This document shows, in pieces, positions 35,626 to 43,627 of a stretch of 64,000 bases of DNA. The notes below the pieces were generated by a model. That model saw only the letters and a list, made by a program, of their open reading frames with translations. It was not told the origin of the DNA and made no database searches. This stretch comes from Paenibacillus larvae subsp. larvae. Its GTDB lineage: Bacteria; Bacillota; Bacilli; Paenibacillales; NBRC-103111. Each line of letters opens with the position of its first letter. Within the stretch, counting starts at the first letter, position 1. The DNA lies in NCBI RefSeq assembly GCF_002003265.1, contig NZ_CP019687.1, positions 496,001 to 560,000 on the forward strand, written 5' to 3'. Both the position numbers and the translations under genes were made by a program.

Positions 35626-35976
35626 ATGAAAAAATTTATGTTGTTTTTTAGCATTTTTATTATCCTCGCCAGCTTTTTGTTGAAATTTGATTTTAACAGA
35701 GCCTTTAAAGACGAGGCCTACACCCAAATTAAAGGTGAGGGCAAACTGGATAATCAACATAAACAGTACGAGTATACGCTCCCGGCTTATAACGAAAAGG
35801 GAGAAGAAATTCAGCTAACGTTCTCTAAATTTGGAGAAGACCAATTTAAACAGGGTGCATATCTACGCCTTTATATGAAAGATAAGGATGGCAAGAAAGT
35901 AGTAACCAGCTACGATGAAGTGAAGAAAGAAGAATTGCAGACCAAAGTGAAAGAGAAACTTCAGGTTACTCTCTAA
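35626..35976 (+). CDS. YxeA family secreted protein
   Basis: 116 residues: N-terminal hydrophobic signal/anchor (MKKFMLFFSIFIILASFLL), then YTQIKGEGKL, YEYTLPAYNEKGEEIQLTF, RLYMKDKDGKKVVTSYDEV, the DUF1093/YxeA pattern (OB-like fold). Function unknown. AAAGGAG precedes ATG 35626 and a clean terminator follows. Not a phage structural gene; likely cargo. Confidence 0.82.
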   Translation: MKKFMLFFSIFIILASFLLKFDFNRAFKDEAYTQIKGEGKLDNQHKQYEYTLPAYNEKGEEIQLTFSKFGEDQFKQGAYLRLYMKDKDGKKVVTSYDEVKKEELQTKVKEKLQVTL

Positions 35977-35983
35977 AGCAAAT

Positions 35984-36015
35984 GAGCTATGCCAAAAGGC
36001 ATGGCTTTTTTATTT
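35984..36015 (+). terminator. terminator after the yxeA-like gene
   Basis: AGCTATGCC/GGCATGGCT stem, AAAA loop and six T. Confidence 0.85.
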
Positions 36016-36040
36016 CATGCCGCTTAGGCCCATCACGGCA

Positions 36041-36076
36041 CGCTTATGCACCGATTCCTGATGCGATGCATAAGCG
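36041..36076. repeat. perfect 10-bp inverted repeat
   Basis: CGCTTATGCA (36041-36050) and TGCATAAGCG (36067-36076), 16-base loop, no T-run. It lies in otherwise non-coding prophage DNA. Could be an operator or a relic of an attachment or packaging site. Confidence 0.5.
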
Positions 36077-36224
36077 AAAGTCCGTACGGCCCGCTCTGAG
36101 AAAGGAGGTCACCTCAATCACCCTTAGAGGAATTGACGTCTCGATTCGATATTTCGCGGACCGGAAATAATGTAAGAAATGGGAAGAAAGTCGAGGTGAC
36201 GCTATAGGATTCTTTCAAAATTTA

Positions 36225-36639
36225 TTAATCGGAAACTGCGAGTGCATTAAAGCTCTCGGGACCCACGCGAGTTGCCGAAGCTATACCAGTCACGTTAACG
36301 AAAGCCTGGTAAGACAGGAAGCCTGGGTTTGGAGGATTGAAATGAGAAGCAGTAGCGGTAATTAAATTTGTGCTTAAAACGCCAGGAATCACAGGCAAAC
36401 AAGCTATCACTATAAAACAGATACCATCTATGCAAAATATAATGATAACACAAGAGGGAACGTTAACAAACGCGCTTATCGCAACTGTAGCCTCGAGCTG
36501 TACGCGCAAATTCGGACCTGCACCTGCTGTGTTTAATCCCAATGTTCCAAATAAGGCCAAGAGTACTGGTAACAGGTATCAGCGGAAACCCAAAAGAGCC
36601 AGAGTTTTGCGAAATCTGGGCTTCTAAAAACTTTGCCAT
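36225..36639 (-). pseudogene. beta-rich protein of unknown function, frameshifted
   Basis: ATG 36639 with AAAGGAAGTG upstream gives MAKFLEAQISQNSGSFGFPL to VTSTL. The frame then shifts at CTTGGCC (one extra G, 36557-36558) and continues LFGTLGLNTAGAGPNLRVQL, ATVAISAFVNVPS, LSTNLITATASHFNPP, GFLSYQAFVNVTG, RVGPESFNALAVSD. About 137 residues of strand-like alternation, no signal peptide. It resembles small spore- or appendage-type surface proteins of Bacillales (impression only). Confidence 0.5.
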
Positions 36640-36737
36640 AATTCTTTCACTTCCTTTACAGTTGTTGATACATCATCTTATGAATCTTTCATAATTTCTT
36701 TGGACGAACATGTCATGGTAAATATCCAAACTAAGTT

Positions 36738-36932
36738 ATGCTTAATTTTTGTATGGTCTATGGGACGTTGGAAGAGGCGGAAAAAGTCCAGCGTCAGCTT
36801 TACGATCACTACAGGTCGAGGTCAGTGTGGGTTGAAATAATAGCGTGGGAACTCGGAACACCGATTGGCAGCCGAGTATCCAAAATTTGGACGCGCGATC
36901 CACATGTATACGATCGGAAAGATCAACGATAG
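36738..36932 (+). CDS. hypothetical phage protein
   Basis: 64 residues (EEAEKVQRQLYDHYRSRSVW, ELGTPIGSRVSKIWTRDPH). No strong ribosome binding site; ATG 36753 may be the start. Its stop overlaps an AGGAGG site for the next short frame, which supports a real small operon before the HNH gene. Confidence 0.35.
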   Translation: MLNFCMVYGTLEEAEKVQRQLYDHYRSRSVWVEIIAWELGTPIGSRVSKIWTRDPHVYDRKDQR

Positions 36933-36941
36933 GAGGCGTTC

Positions 36942-37031
36942 GTGGACGAGAGGCACTATTATTTTGAGGTACCGTACTTCCCGCTGGCTCGCCCGGAGAG
37001 CTTAGATTTAAGGATATCTGGAACGCAATGA
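36942..37031 (+). CDS. short phage ORF
   Basis: 29 residues from GTG 36942 (MDERHYYFEVPYFPLARPES), AGGAGG six bases upstream at 36931-36936. Not recognised. Confidence 0.35.
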   Translation: MDERHYYFEVPYFPLARPESLDLRISGTQ

Positions 37032-37057
37032 ATGCTTGTAACGCATAAGGTGAAGAC

Positions 37058-37264
37058 ATGACATATATACCGAAACGTCCATTGAAACCTTGCAAGGTAC
37101 ATGGGTGCCCGGAGCTAACAAGAACAAGGTATTGCGATAATCATGCAGCACTTGGAAAGCTAGAGAAGCAAAGGGCACATAAGGAATATGATAAATACCA
37201 AAGGAACAAAAAGGCGAGAGAATTCTACCTAGGCAAGGAATGGAGGAAAGTAAGACCGGATTAA
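37058..37264 (+). CDS. HNH endonuclease, truncated by an IS
   Basis: 68 residues: KPCKVHGCPELTRTRYCDNH (zinc-knuckle start), then a charged helix ending FYLGKEWRKVRPD, the start of phage HNH endonucleases that assist terminase. The catalytic HNH domain is missing because the IS3-type element begins 3 bases after the stop. AAGGTGAAG precedes the ATG. Probably inactive. Confidence 0.75.
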   Translation: MTYIPKRPLKPCKVHGCPELTRTRYCDNHAALGKLEKQRAHKEYDKYQRNKKAREFYLGKEWRKVRPD

Positions 37265-37318
37265 CCCCCTAATTTTGGACACGTACTATCTTAATCATCG
37301 CTTTCCTCAAGGTTGTAA

Positions 37319-38186
37319 TTATACTCGAATAGCCTTAATCGAGATGAGCTGTTTGTAAAACTCGTATGGAGAAAGGTCAAGAATGCTCGAATGAATTCGT
37401 CGCTCGTTGTAATACCGAATGTACCTCAGTAACAGCCTGGTAGGCTTCTCCGTACGTCTGAAATTCGTACCGTGCCAAACACTCATCTTGGAGAAGTCGA
37501 TGAAATGACTCAATGTGAGCGTTCATATTCGGCGTTTTTGGTGGAATTCGTTCGTGTTCCACTCCGAAGCTTGTACAGGCTTGTTGAAAGGCATGGGAAA
37601 TAAACTGTGGTCCGTTATCGGAACGAATCACAGGATTTTCTAGAGCTTCAAACAACTGACGTTTCATCAAGGCACTTTGAAGTGTACTTGCAACATCTTT
37701 TGCTTCGCAGCTCAGTCCTATGTGAAAGGCTACAATCGAGCGGTCGTATACATCTATGCAAGACTGAATAAAGAAAAATCGTTCTTCACCTGCTATAAAT
37801 CCGTATTTAATGTCTGTTTCGAAGAGCTGGTTGGAGTCAGTAACCGTTCGGTTACGAGCCAGTTTTCGTGGATACACAACAGGTTTCTGTCGTTGTGGGC
37901 GCAGGATGTCCAGCTTCTTACATAGGCGATACACTTTCTTCTTATTGATCTGTAACTGGTATTCTCGGCGCAAGCAAACGGTCAGCTTCCGGTATCCATA
38001 AGCAAATCCATCTGACGAAATCAGTTCCATGAGCCGTTCTTGAATCTGTTCATCAGGTACTTTTGTTCCATTCGCTTGATAGGAATACCCTGGCGCTGAA
38101 CGTCCCTCACTAACTGTTTTCTTCATGACTTTTTTATTTTTTATGTAATAATAAGTCGAACGTGGGACCTTCACCAAACGTAGCAC
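37319..38186 (-). pseudogene. IS3-family transposase OrfB, frameshifted
   Basis: DDE integrase domain (rve): HTH_21-like start, Asp in FETDIKYGFIAG, Asp in VIRSDNGPQF, Glu in MNAHIESFHRLLQDE. An extra G near 37424 shifts the frame after YQAVTE; the other frame continues YIRYYNERRIHSSILDLSPY to the expected end at 37319. Normally made by a -1 slip from OrfA at A-AAA-AAG. If the shift is real the copy is inactive. Confidence 0.85.
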
Positions 38187-38224
38187 GAGCGTTATAGCGT
38201 ATCCCTGTTGAATGTAGATTTCGG

Positions 38225-38536
38225 CTACTTCAACTTTGTCAGCAAGTGAGGGTTTTTCTTTTTTACCAGGTCACGCAGAATAGCGATCTCAAGATCTTTT
38301 TCCCCTAGCAGCCGTTTTAAGTGGTCATTTTCCTGGGACAACTTCTTTGTTTCCAGAGGGGAAATCCCCTCTACCGAAATCACTCCCCATTTTCCTGACT
38401 CATACTCTTTTACCCATCGGTGTAGCATATTGGAGGCAAGCTCGTAACGTCTTGCCACGGCTGCTTTGTTTCTGGTTTCCAGAGCTTCCTTTACAACCTG
38501 TACCTTAAACTCGTTGGAATATTTCGTTCGTCTCAT
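38225..38536 (-). CDS. IS3-family transposase OrfA
   Basis: 103 residues: HTH (MRRTKYSNEFKVQVVKEALE, AVARRYELASNMLHRWVKEY) and a leucine-zipper-like coiled coil (SQENDHLKRLLGEKDLEIAI). Near its 3' end GTA-AAA-AAG is a classical -1 slippery heptamer leading into OrfB. Confidence 0.88.
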   Translation of the reverse strand: MRRTKYSNEFKVQVVKEALETRNKAAVARRYELASNMLHRWVKEYESGKWGVISVEGISPLETKKLSQENDHLKRLLGEKDLEIAILRDLVKKKNPHLLTKLK

Positions 38537-38743
38537 TTATTCATCCTCCCCTATCACTTGTAGTATAAACAATACACACTCTTATTGTCCAAGTTCATTA
38601 GGGAGCTTTATAGAATCGTTATAGATACCAATGGGATTTGAAGAAGATGACCCCTGTTCAATACTCAATACAGAGATCATCTTCTTAAAACTGCCTAGGC
38701 TTTTTTTAAATGTCCTTGACAAAGGGTACATTTTAAAAAGAAG

Positions 38744-38769
38744 TGAGCGCCTAAGGGCGTCTTTTTTAT
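38744..38769 (+). terminator. terminator upstream of the lysis module
   Basis: GCGCC/GGGCG hairpin and six T. Another stem, GAAGAAGATGA/TCATCTTCTT, lies at about 38639-38689. Confidence 0.65.
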
Positions 38770-38791
38770 GCTCAAAAACAGGAGGGGACAT

Positions 38792-38920
38792 ATGGAAATG
38801 AAATTTCATTATTGTGATTGCGCTAGAACAACTCTTTTTAAAGGAGCAAATTCGCTTTCAACGATAAGTGAAAAAATATATGCTCCTGTAGGAATCTTTA
38901 AAATTATAGTTGAAGTGTGA
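38792..38920 (+). CDS. short phage protein before the holin-like gene
   Basis: 42 residues (MEMKFHYCDCARTTLFKGAN, ending VGIFKIIVEV) from ATG 38792 with GGAGGGG at 38781-38787. Contains a CDC motif. Not recognised; first gene of the lysis module. Confidence 0.5.
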   Translation: MEMKFHYCDCARTTLFKGANSLSTISEKIYAPVGIFKIIVEV

Positions 38921-38947
38921 TGAAAGAATGAACAGGAGGAACCATGA

Positions 38948-39187
38948 ATGGAAGAACAATTTTTTGATACAGCGCTAAATACCGGGATATTTGGTGCGCT
39001 GTTTATCTGGCTGCTTTTTACTACAATGAAGAAGAATGAAGTTCGAGAGAAGGAATATCAAAAGACCATTAGCGAGAACCAGGAAGTTATCCGGGAGCAA
39101 GCAAAGTCTTTTAGCCTTCTTTCAAGTGATATTGCCGAGATCAAAGGGATTCTAAAAGGAAAACCCGGGGAAGGAGAAGCCCAATGA
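38948..39187 (+). CDS. BhlA/UviB-type holin-like peptide
   Basis: 79 residues: one N-terminal membrane helix (TGIFGALFIWLLFTTMKK) followed by a charged coiled coil (VREKEYQKTISENQEVIRE), as in BhlA/UviB proteins that permeabilise the membrane. AGGAGG precedes ATG 38948. Overlaps the amidase gene by four bases. Confidence 0.85.
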   Translation: MEEQFFDTALNTGIFGALFIWLLFTTMKKNEVREKEYQKTISENQEVIREQAKSFSLLSSDIAEIKGILKGKPGEGEAQ

Positions 39188-39855
39188 TGGAAATCAGACA
39201 AATGTTAGTAGACCCAAGTAAGTATGGCATCAAATGCCCGAATAAAATGACACCTAAGTACATCACATTCCATAACACTTGGAACGATGCTCCCGCAGAA
39301 AATGAGATCCGTTACATGATCGGAAACAATAACGAGGTTTCGTTCCACGTTGCTGTAGACGATAAAGAAGCTGTTCAGGGCATTCCTTTTGATCGAAATG
39401 CCTGGCATTGCGGAGACGGGAACGGAACAGGAAACCGTCAGTCCATCGGCGTAGAAATTTGTTATTCCAAGTCCGGCGGTAACCGATATTATAAGGCCGA
39501 GGACCATGCGGCTATTGTCATTGCCCAGCTTATGAGACAGTTTTTTATTCCTATTGAAAATGTGGTCCCACACCAGCACTGGAGTGGTAAATACTGTCCG
39601 CACAGAATGTTAGATGAGGGAAGAATACCAAGCTTTATAGAGCGAATTAAACAAGCATATGAAGGAGAGGAAGACATGAATAGAACATTACAACTGGAAG
39701 ACTGGCAGTGGAAACAGCTTTTTGACAACATGGGGAAAGCCTGGAATGCAGGACTATTCACGGACTGGAATTGGATGGTTAAAATAGAAAACCGTTGCCT
39801 TACCGTTGATGAGCTGGCATGGCTGAATAACCACATTTTGGCGAGCAGTCTGTAG
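39184..39855 (+). CDS. phage N-acetylmuramoyl-L-alanine amidase (endolysin)
   Basis: 223 residues. Amidase_2/PGRP domain: His30 (ITFHNTWND), His130 (VVPHQHW) and Cys138 (SGKYCPH) as zinc ligands, Lys136 as the catalytic helper, as in T7 lysozyme. A C-terminal helical segment from about residue 160 probably binds the wall. Cleaves between MurNAc and the stem peptide. It resembles P. larvae phage endolysins (from memory). Intact. Confidence 0.9.
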   Translation: MMEIRQMLVDPSKYGIKCPNKMTPKYITFHNTWNDAPAENEIRYMIGNNNEVSFHVAVDDKEAVQGIPFDRNAWHCGDGNGTGNRQSIGVEICYSKSGGNRYYKAEDHAAIVIAQLMRQFFIPIENVVPHQHWSGKYCPHRMLDEGRIPSFIERIKQAYEGEEDMNRTLQLEDWQWKQLFDNMGKAWNAGLFTDWNWMVKIENRCLTVDELAWLNNHILASSL

Positions 39856-39864
39856 GAGGTCAAC

Positions 39865-40107
39865 ATGAGTATAGAAATCACAGATGTTGTCATTGTTGCT
39901 GTTATAGTCGGTCTTGTTGAAATGGCGAAAGGGATCGGACTACGGGTTCGTCTGGCCCCGGTTTTATCCGTTATACTGGGTATTGCGGCTGGAGTTGTTT
40001 ACTTCCCAGGTGATATAAAGACAAGCGTTATGTTTGGCATTATCTCTGGTCTTACTTCATGCGGGCTATATAGTGCTGGTAAGAGTGCTGTGAAGAAGGA
40101 GCAGTAA
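39865..40107 (+). CDS. phage holin
   Basis: 80 residues with two to three hydrophobic helices (DVVIVAVIVGLVEMAKGIGL, LAPVLSVILGIAAGVVYF, VMFGIISGLTSCGLYSAGKS) and a charged C-terminus, as in small phage holins. AGGAGG precedes the ATG. It releases the amidase through the membrane. Last gene of the lysis cassette. Confidence 0.85.
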   Translation: MSIEITDVVIVAVIVGLVEMAKGIGLRVRLAPVLSVILGIAAGVVYFPGDIKTSVMFGIISGLTSCGLYSAGKSAVKKEQ

Positions 40108-40115
40108 TATACATC

Positions 40116-40191
40116 AACCCGCGGGCTTTGATATGCTCATTCTAGCTACCTAAAAAAGAGCATATTACGAGAGTCTTGCGGGTCTGATCAT
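40116..40191 (+). repeat. structured repeat, copy B, behind the holin gene
   Basis: Same 5' block as 9947-9968 (CAACCCGCGGGCTTTGATAT). Stems ACCCGC/GCGGGT and ATATGCTC/GAGCATAT. It may be the lysis-operon terminator or a structured RNA. Bases 40192-40316 are AT-rich with no gene. Confidence 0.55.
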
Positions 40192-40316
40192 TTCTAATTT
40201 CTTGGGTTTTATAAAATTCACAAAAAACACAAAAAAATATAAAAAAATATTATGAGAATTTGATAATATAAGAATATAAATACATATTTTACTTCATTCT
40301 TCTAATTTAGTTGAGT

Positions 40317-40350
40317 GTTAATAACGTAAATGTTTTTTTACGTTATTAAC
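40317..40350 (+). promoter_or_regulatory. perfect 14-bp inverted repeat upstream of the monooxygenase
   Basis: GTTAATAACGTAAA and TTTACGTTATTAAC with a 6-base loop, about 150 bases before the gene. The arms are long enough for a stable RNA hairpin or a dimeric regulator site. A possible promoter TTGATA-17-CATATT lies upstream near 40258-40286. Confidence 0.6.
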
Positions 40351-40377
40351 ATAAATAACTCTTGGTAAGGGGGATTG

Positions 40378-40413
40378 ATGTCCATGGAGATAATTAAATT
40401 AAACAAGCCGTAG
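40378..40413 (+). CDS. possible leader peptide
   Basis: 11 codons (MSMEIIKLNKP) from ATG 40378, with TAAGGGGG four bases upstream, between the inverted repeat and the monooxygenase gene. Too short for certainty; could couple translation to mRNA structure. Confidence 0.25.
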   Translation: MSMEIIKLNKP

Positions 40414-40497
40414 CAGAATTAAAATGAAAGGAACTGTTTTTTATTCTTTTTTGGTAACAGAGTTTCTATTTTTTTGAAAAAAGGGAGAAGAAAAACA

Positions 40498-41829
40498 ATG
40501 ATCTCTAATTTGGGTATTAAAAAAGAAAAAGTAAAGATTGCTCTTTTATTGCTAGGTGCTATTTTAGGATTCACCATGGTTGCCCCAGAAGCATTTGCTC
40601 ACGGATACGTTGAAGCACCTGTAAAAAGTCGTGCGAGATTATGCTATGAAGGGAAAAATACTGGATGCGGAGCAACGAAATGGAATCATAATGGTTTAGA
40701 AGCTGCAAAAGGATTTCCACATGGAGGGCCTGACGACGGTAAAATTGCATCTGCAGATGAGGCATGGGGCCCTGAGCTTGATGAACAAACGGAAACCCGT
40801 TGGTACAAGCAAGATCTTACCGGGGGCTCACATACATTTACCTGGACGTTAACTGCACCACATCGGACGGCTAAATGGCATTATTATATTACAAAAAAAG
40901 GGTGGAACCCTAATGAGAAACTAAAGAGAAGTGATTTTGAGCTAATTGAAGAATTTAATGAGAACGGTGCTTTTCCATCTAGAACAGTATCCCACAATAT
41001 AAACATCCCTACTGATCGCAGTGGATACCACATCATTTTAGCTGTATGGGATATAGCAGATACCGGGGCCGCTTTTTATAATGTAATTGACGTTAATTTG
41101 AAAAATGACACATCCGGTCCAGAGATTCCTACAAAACCTCAAGGTTTACACGCAACTAAAGTTACCTCAAACAGTGTAGAATTAAAATGGAATCCGTCAC
41201 AGGCTCAGGGCGGAGTGACAGGATATCAAGTATTTGGTAATGGAAAATTAATCAAAACGGTATCAGGAACAACATTTACAGATACCGAATTAAAACCAAA
41301 TACAGAGTATAAATATTCTGTAAAAGCAGTAAATTCGAGAGGAGTTATTTCTGAAGAAAGCGATCCGGTGGTTGCAAAGACTAAGGAAGAAGCCCAGGGA
41401 GAAGCACCCACACAACCTCAAGGGTTGCGAAGTATGGACATTACAGCCTCTCGTATAGATTTGATGTGGAATCCATCTACAAGTAATGTTGGTATAAAGT
41501 TGTACGAGATTTACCGTAATGGTACTAAGGTAGCAACGATTAATTCCACTAAATATACAGATACAGGTTTACAACCCAATACCGAATATCGATATACAAT
41601 CAGAGCGGTTGATATGAAAGGGAATGTTTCGGATCCTAGTAATGAAATCAAGGTAGAAACAAAACAAGAGAGTTCATCTAAGTATGAAAAGTGGAACCTA
41701 AGTGCTGCCTATAAAAAAGGAGATAAAGTACAACATAAAGGGAAAATTTATGAATGTGTTCAAAGCTATCAAGGGAAAGGTGACCCTAATTGGATATACG
41801 CACTATCTTTATGGACGGTGATTGAATAA
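40498..41829 (+). CDS. secreted AA10 lytic polysaccharide monooxygenase with FnIII and CBM5/12 domains (CBP49-like)
   Basis: 443 residues. Signal peptide 1-34, cleaved at AFA-H so that His35 becomes the N-terminus. The AA10 copper domain is about 35-203 with the histidine brace His35 and His122 (LTAPHRTAKWHYYI) and Phe193. Two FnIII domains follow (about 210-298 and 308-396), then a C-terminal CBM5/12 (YEKWNLSAAYKKGDKVQHKG). It cleaves crystalline chitin oxidatively. The architecture matches CBP49 of P. larvae, which degrades the bee gut peritrophic matrix. ATG 40498 follows AAGGGAGAAG. Located between phage lysis genes and attR. Confidence 0.93.
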   Translation: MISNLGIKKEKVKIALLLLGAILGFTMVAPEAFAHGYVEAPVKSRARLCYEGKNTGCGATKWNHNGLEAAKGFPHGGPDDGKIASADEAWGPELDEQTETRWYKQDLTGGSHTFTWTLTAPHRTAKWHYYITKKGWNPNEKLKRSDFELIEEFNENGAFPSRTVSHNINIPTDRSGYHIILAVWDIADTGAAFYNVIDVNLKNDTSGPEIPTKPQGLHATKVTSNSVELKWNPSQAQGGVTGYQVFGNGKLIKTVSGTTFTDTELKPNTEYKYSVKAVNSRGVISEESDPVVAKTKEEAQGEAPTQPQGLRSMDITASRIDLMWNPSTSNVGIKLYEIYRNGTKVATINSTKYTDTGLQPNTEYRYTIRAVDMKGNVSDPSNEIKVETKQESSSKYEKWNLSAAYKKGDKVQHKGKIYECVQSYQGKGDPNWIYALSLWTVIE

Positions 41830-41930
41830 AAAGTGTTAAGGACATAAATCCAAATGGCTCGTATTTTTATAAAGCAAAATTCAGAAAGAGTACATGGAAA
41901 TCGATTAAATGAGATAAAAAAAATTTATTT

Positions 41931-42045
41931 CGGCTGCCCAGTGATGCTGTGGCGGTTTTTTGTTGGTTGTGATTTTCCGTGTTTTTTCGCGATTTGTTTG
42001 TAGGCAATATTGTCAAGAGGTTATTTTAAAAACTGTGAGAAAATT
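41931..42045 (+). repeat. direct repeat copy 1 (terminator plus flank)
   Basis: Terminator CTGCCCAGTGATGCTGTGGC plus T6, about 100 bp after the monooxygenase stop, followed by a shared flank (TGTTGGTTGTGATTTTC..). The same unit recurs at 42748-42864 with scattered differences. Bases 41830-41930 and 42046-42179 show no gene. Confidence 0.7.
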
Positions 42046-42179
42046 TTTGAGTACATTACGTGCTTTTACAATGGAAAAAGAATCCATTCCTCTATCGGGT
42101 ATCTTACGCTCAATCAATGCGAACATATGATCTGTTTAGCTGCATAATTCTCTCGGTTTTAGGTGTCCAATCTATTGAC

Positions 42180-42646
42180 AGAAGTCCAATGTCTTAGTTC
42201 TGAACAAAGAAATTTTCGTTGGAACATCGGGGCTTGCTTCCAATCATAATGGAATAGTATGGTTAAGAAATTTTCTGTCAAATTTCGATTATACAGTCAC
42301 TGAAGTCCCACTTCATCCTGAAATATTACATTTGGACTGTGCATTAAGTCTAGTTAGAGACGGATTAATGATTATTTGTAAAGAAGCATTTCTGGAAGGT
42401 ATCCCAGAGTCTTTGAAAGAATGGGATAAAATAACTGTTCCTCTTGAAGATGCACAAAAATTAATAACAAATGGGCTACCTTTAAATGAAAAGGTATACG
42501 TAACTGACCCGGAATTTCAATCATCAGTAGGCGAGCAATTAACCAAGAGAGGAATAAAGGTTGAATACGTTGATTATAGTATATCTAGAGACTTCGGCGG
42601 TTCATTCCGTTGTACAACTCAACCTTTATTACGTAAAAATTGCTAA
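42180..42646 (+). pseudogene. dimethylarginine dimethylaminohydrolase/amidinotransferase, C-terminal fragment
   Basis: About 155 codons of a ~285-residue DDAH-type protein: NKEIFVGTSGLASNHNGI, then LHPEILHLDCALSLV with the catalytic His, then FGGSFRCTTQPLLRK with the catalytic Cys. The N-terminal half is missing and a TGA closes the frame just upstream. An internal ATG at 42332 could give a 104-residue piece. DDAH hydrolyses methylated arginines to citrulline. Flanked by direct repeats. Confidence 0.8.
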
Positions 42647-42747
42647 CAGATAAAAAGTTTATAAAATAAAGAACTAGTACTGGCTTGGAATGCTTTCCCA
42701 AATTCCGGACAGGTTTTTGCTATACCTAAAGAAGAGCATTTATATGT

Positions 42748-42864
42748 CGGCCGCCCAGCTATGCTGTGGCGGTTTTTTGTTGGTTGTGATTTTCGCGTTT
42801 ATTTAGTGAATTGGTTGTAGGAAGGATTGTCAAGGGGTATTACTTTAAAAAATGAGGAAAAATT
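42748..42864 (+). repeat. direct repeat copy 2 (terminator plus flank)
   Basis: Terminator CCGCCCAGC/GCTGTGGCGG plus T6, then the same flank as copy 1 (about 80% alike by eye). The rest of the gap to 43090 holds a TTGACA at about 42884 and the upstream region of the DUF3221 gene. Confidence 0.7.
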
Positions 42865-43090
42865 TTCGGAAAGGTCTTGACAAAAGCTTTTTGCAACCAT
42901 CTTACCCAAAACCTCTGTTTTTGCAACCGGGTTTTAAGAGCTAATACAAAAAGAGTGCCTAGACAATTTCCTGAGTACTCTTTTTCTCTTTTGTGACAAA
43001 TTTATTAAATAAATGGAAATATAAAGGATATTCAATCTACTTGTAGAAATAAGGTTATGTAACCAAAAAAATACAAGGAGGATTAGAACT

Positions 43091-43480
43091 ATGATCACAA
43101 AGAAGAAATTAGTAGCCGTAGCAACCTCTCTTACTTTAGGTTTAGGATTCGCGGCTGGAGCCAGCCCCACTTTTGCACATTCAGACGATACTCTGAGTCC
43201 GTCCGTATCTTCTGTTGAAAAACAGGATCAAATTCAATTCACTGGATACATCACTTCCATTGGTGATGTGTATGCAACAGTTGTAAATGCTTCCACTAAA
43301 GAAGAAGCTCTGCAAGGAAATTGGGTAGATTTAGTCAATCAAAATAAAGTATTACTTGTTCCTCTTCCGCAAAACGAAAAATTTGTAGTTGGGGATAAAG
43401 TAAATGTCTTTTATCAAGTAGCGACCTTGTCAATTCCGCCAATTGCTTTACCTACTACTATCGAAAAAATATCTGAGTAA
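43091..43480 (+). CDS. secreted DUF3221-type protein, copy B
   Basis: 129 residues, signal peptide MITKKKLVAVATSLTLGLGF with cleavage near TFA-HSDD. Mature domain FTGYITSIGDVYATVVNAST, VDLVNQNKVLLVPLPQNEKF, VGDKVNVF, ending TTIEKISE. Paralogue of 13523-13924; leader region, signal peptide and terminator are the most similar parts. Located inside the prophage interval as cargo. AAGGAGGAT before the ATG. Confidence 0.8.
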   Translation: MITKKKLVAVATSLTLGLGFAAGASPTFAHSDDTLSPSVSSVEKQDQIQFTGYITSIGDVYATVVNASTKEEALQGNWVDLVNQNKVLLVPLPQNEKFVVGDKVNVFYQVATLSIPPIALPTTIEKISE

Positions 43481-43564
43481 TTCATGTAAGGAAATTCAAG
43501 AGTCCGACTAAATAGGTACTACAAACCATGCATATAAATACATCCAGTTATACAGAAGAAAAGG

Positions 43565-43601
43565 AGCCTTTGAGGAAGCACATCAAGGCTCTTTTGAATT
43601 A
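43565..43601 (+). terminator. terminator after DUF3221 copy B
   Basis: AGCCTTTGAGGAAGCACATCAAGGCT hairpin (arms AGCCTT/AAGGCT) and CTTTT: the uninterrupted version of the terminator at 14012-14096. Confidence 0.75.
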
Positions 43602-43627
43602 TGCCGCATAAGTTTGTGGGTTTTCTA

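Larger units (their letters stand above)
37267..38603 (-). mobile_element. IS3-family insertion sequence (about 1.34 kb)
   Basis: Ends CCCTAAT-N2/4-TTGGACA (37267-37281, and inverted at 38586-38603), with orfA/orfB of an IS150/IS3-type transposase on the minus strand. Target duplication not clear, and the two flanks do not join into one gene, so sequence was probably also deleted. Confidence 0.8.

Noticed and set aside
35982-36170. 62-residue ORF after the yxeA-like terminator
   Set aside because: It starts in the terminator and crosses the inverted repeat at 36041; only the last 20 residues look protein-like. Too weak to annotate.
36742-37095. 117-residue ORF on the minus strand
   Set aside because: Antisense of two small phage frames and the HNH start; no ribosome binding site or family pattern.
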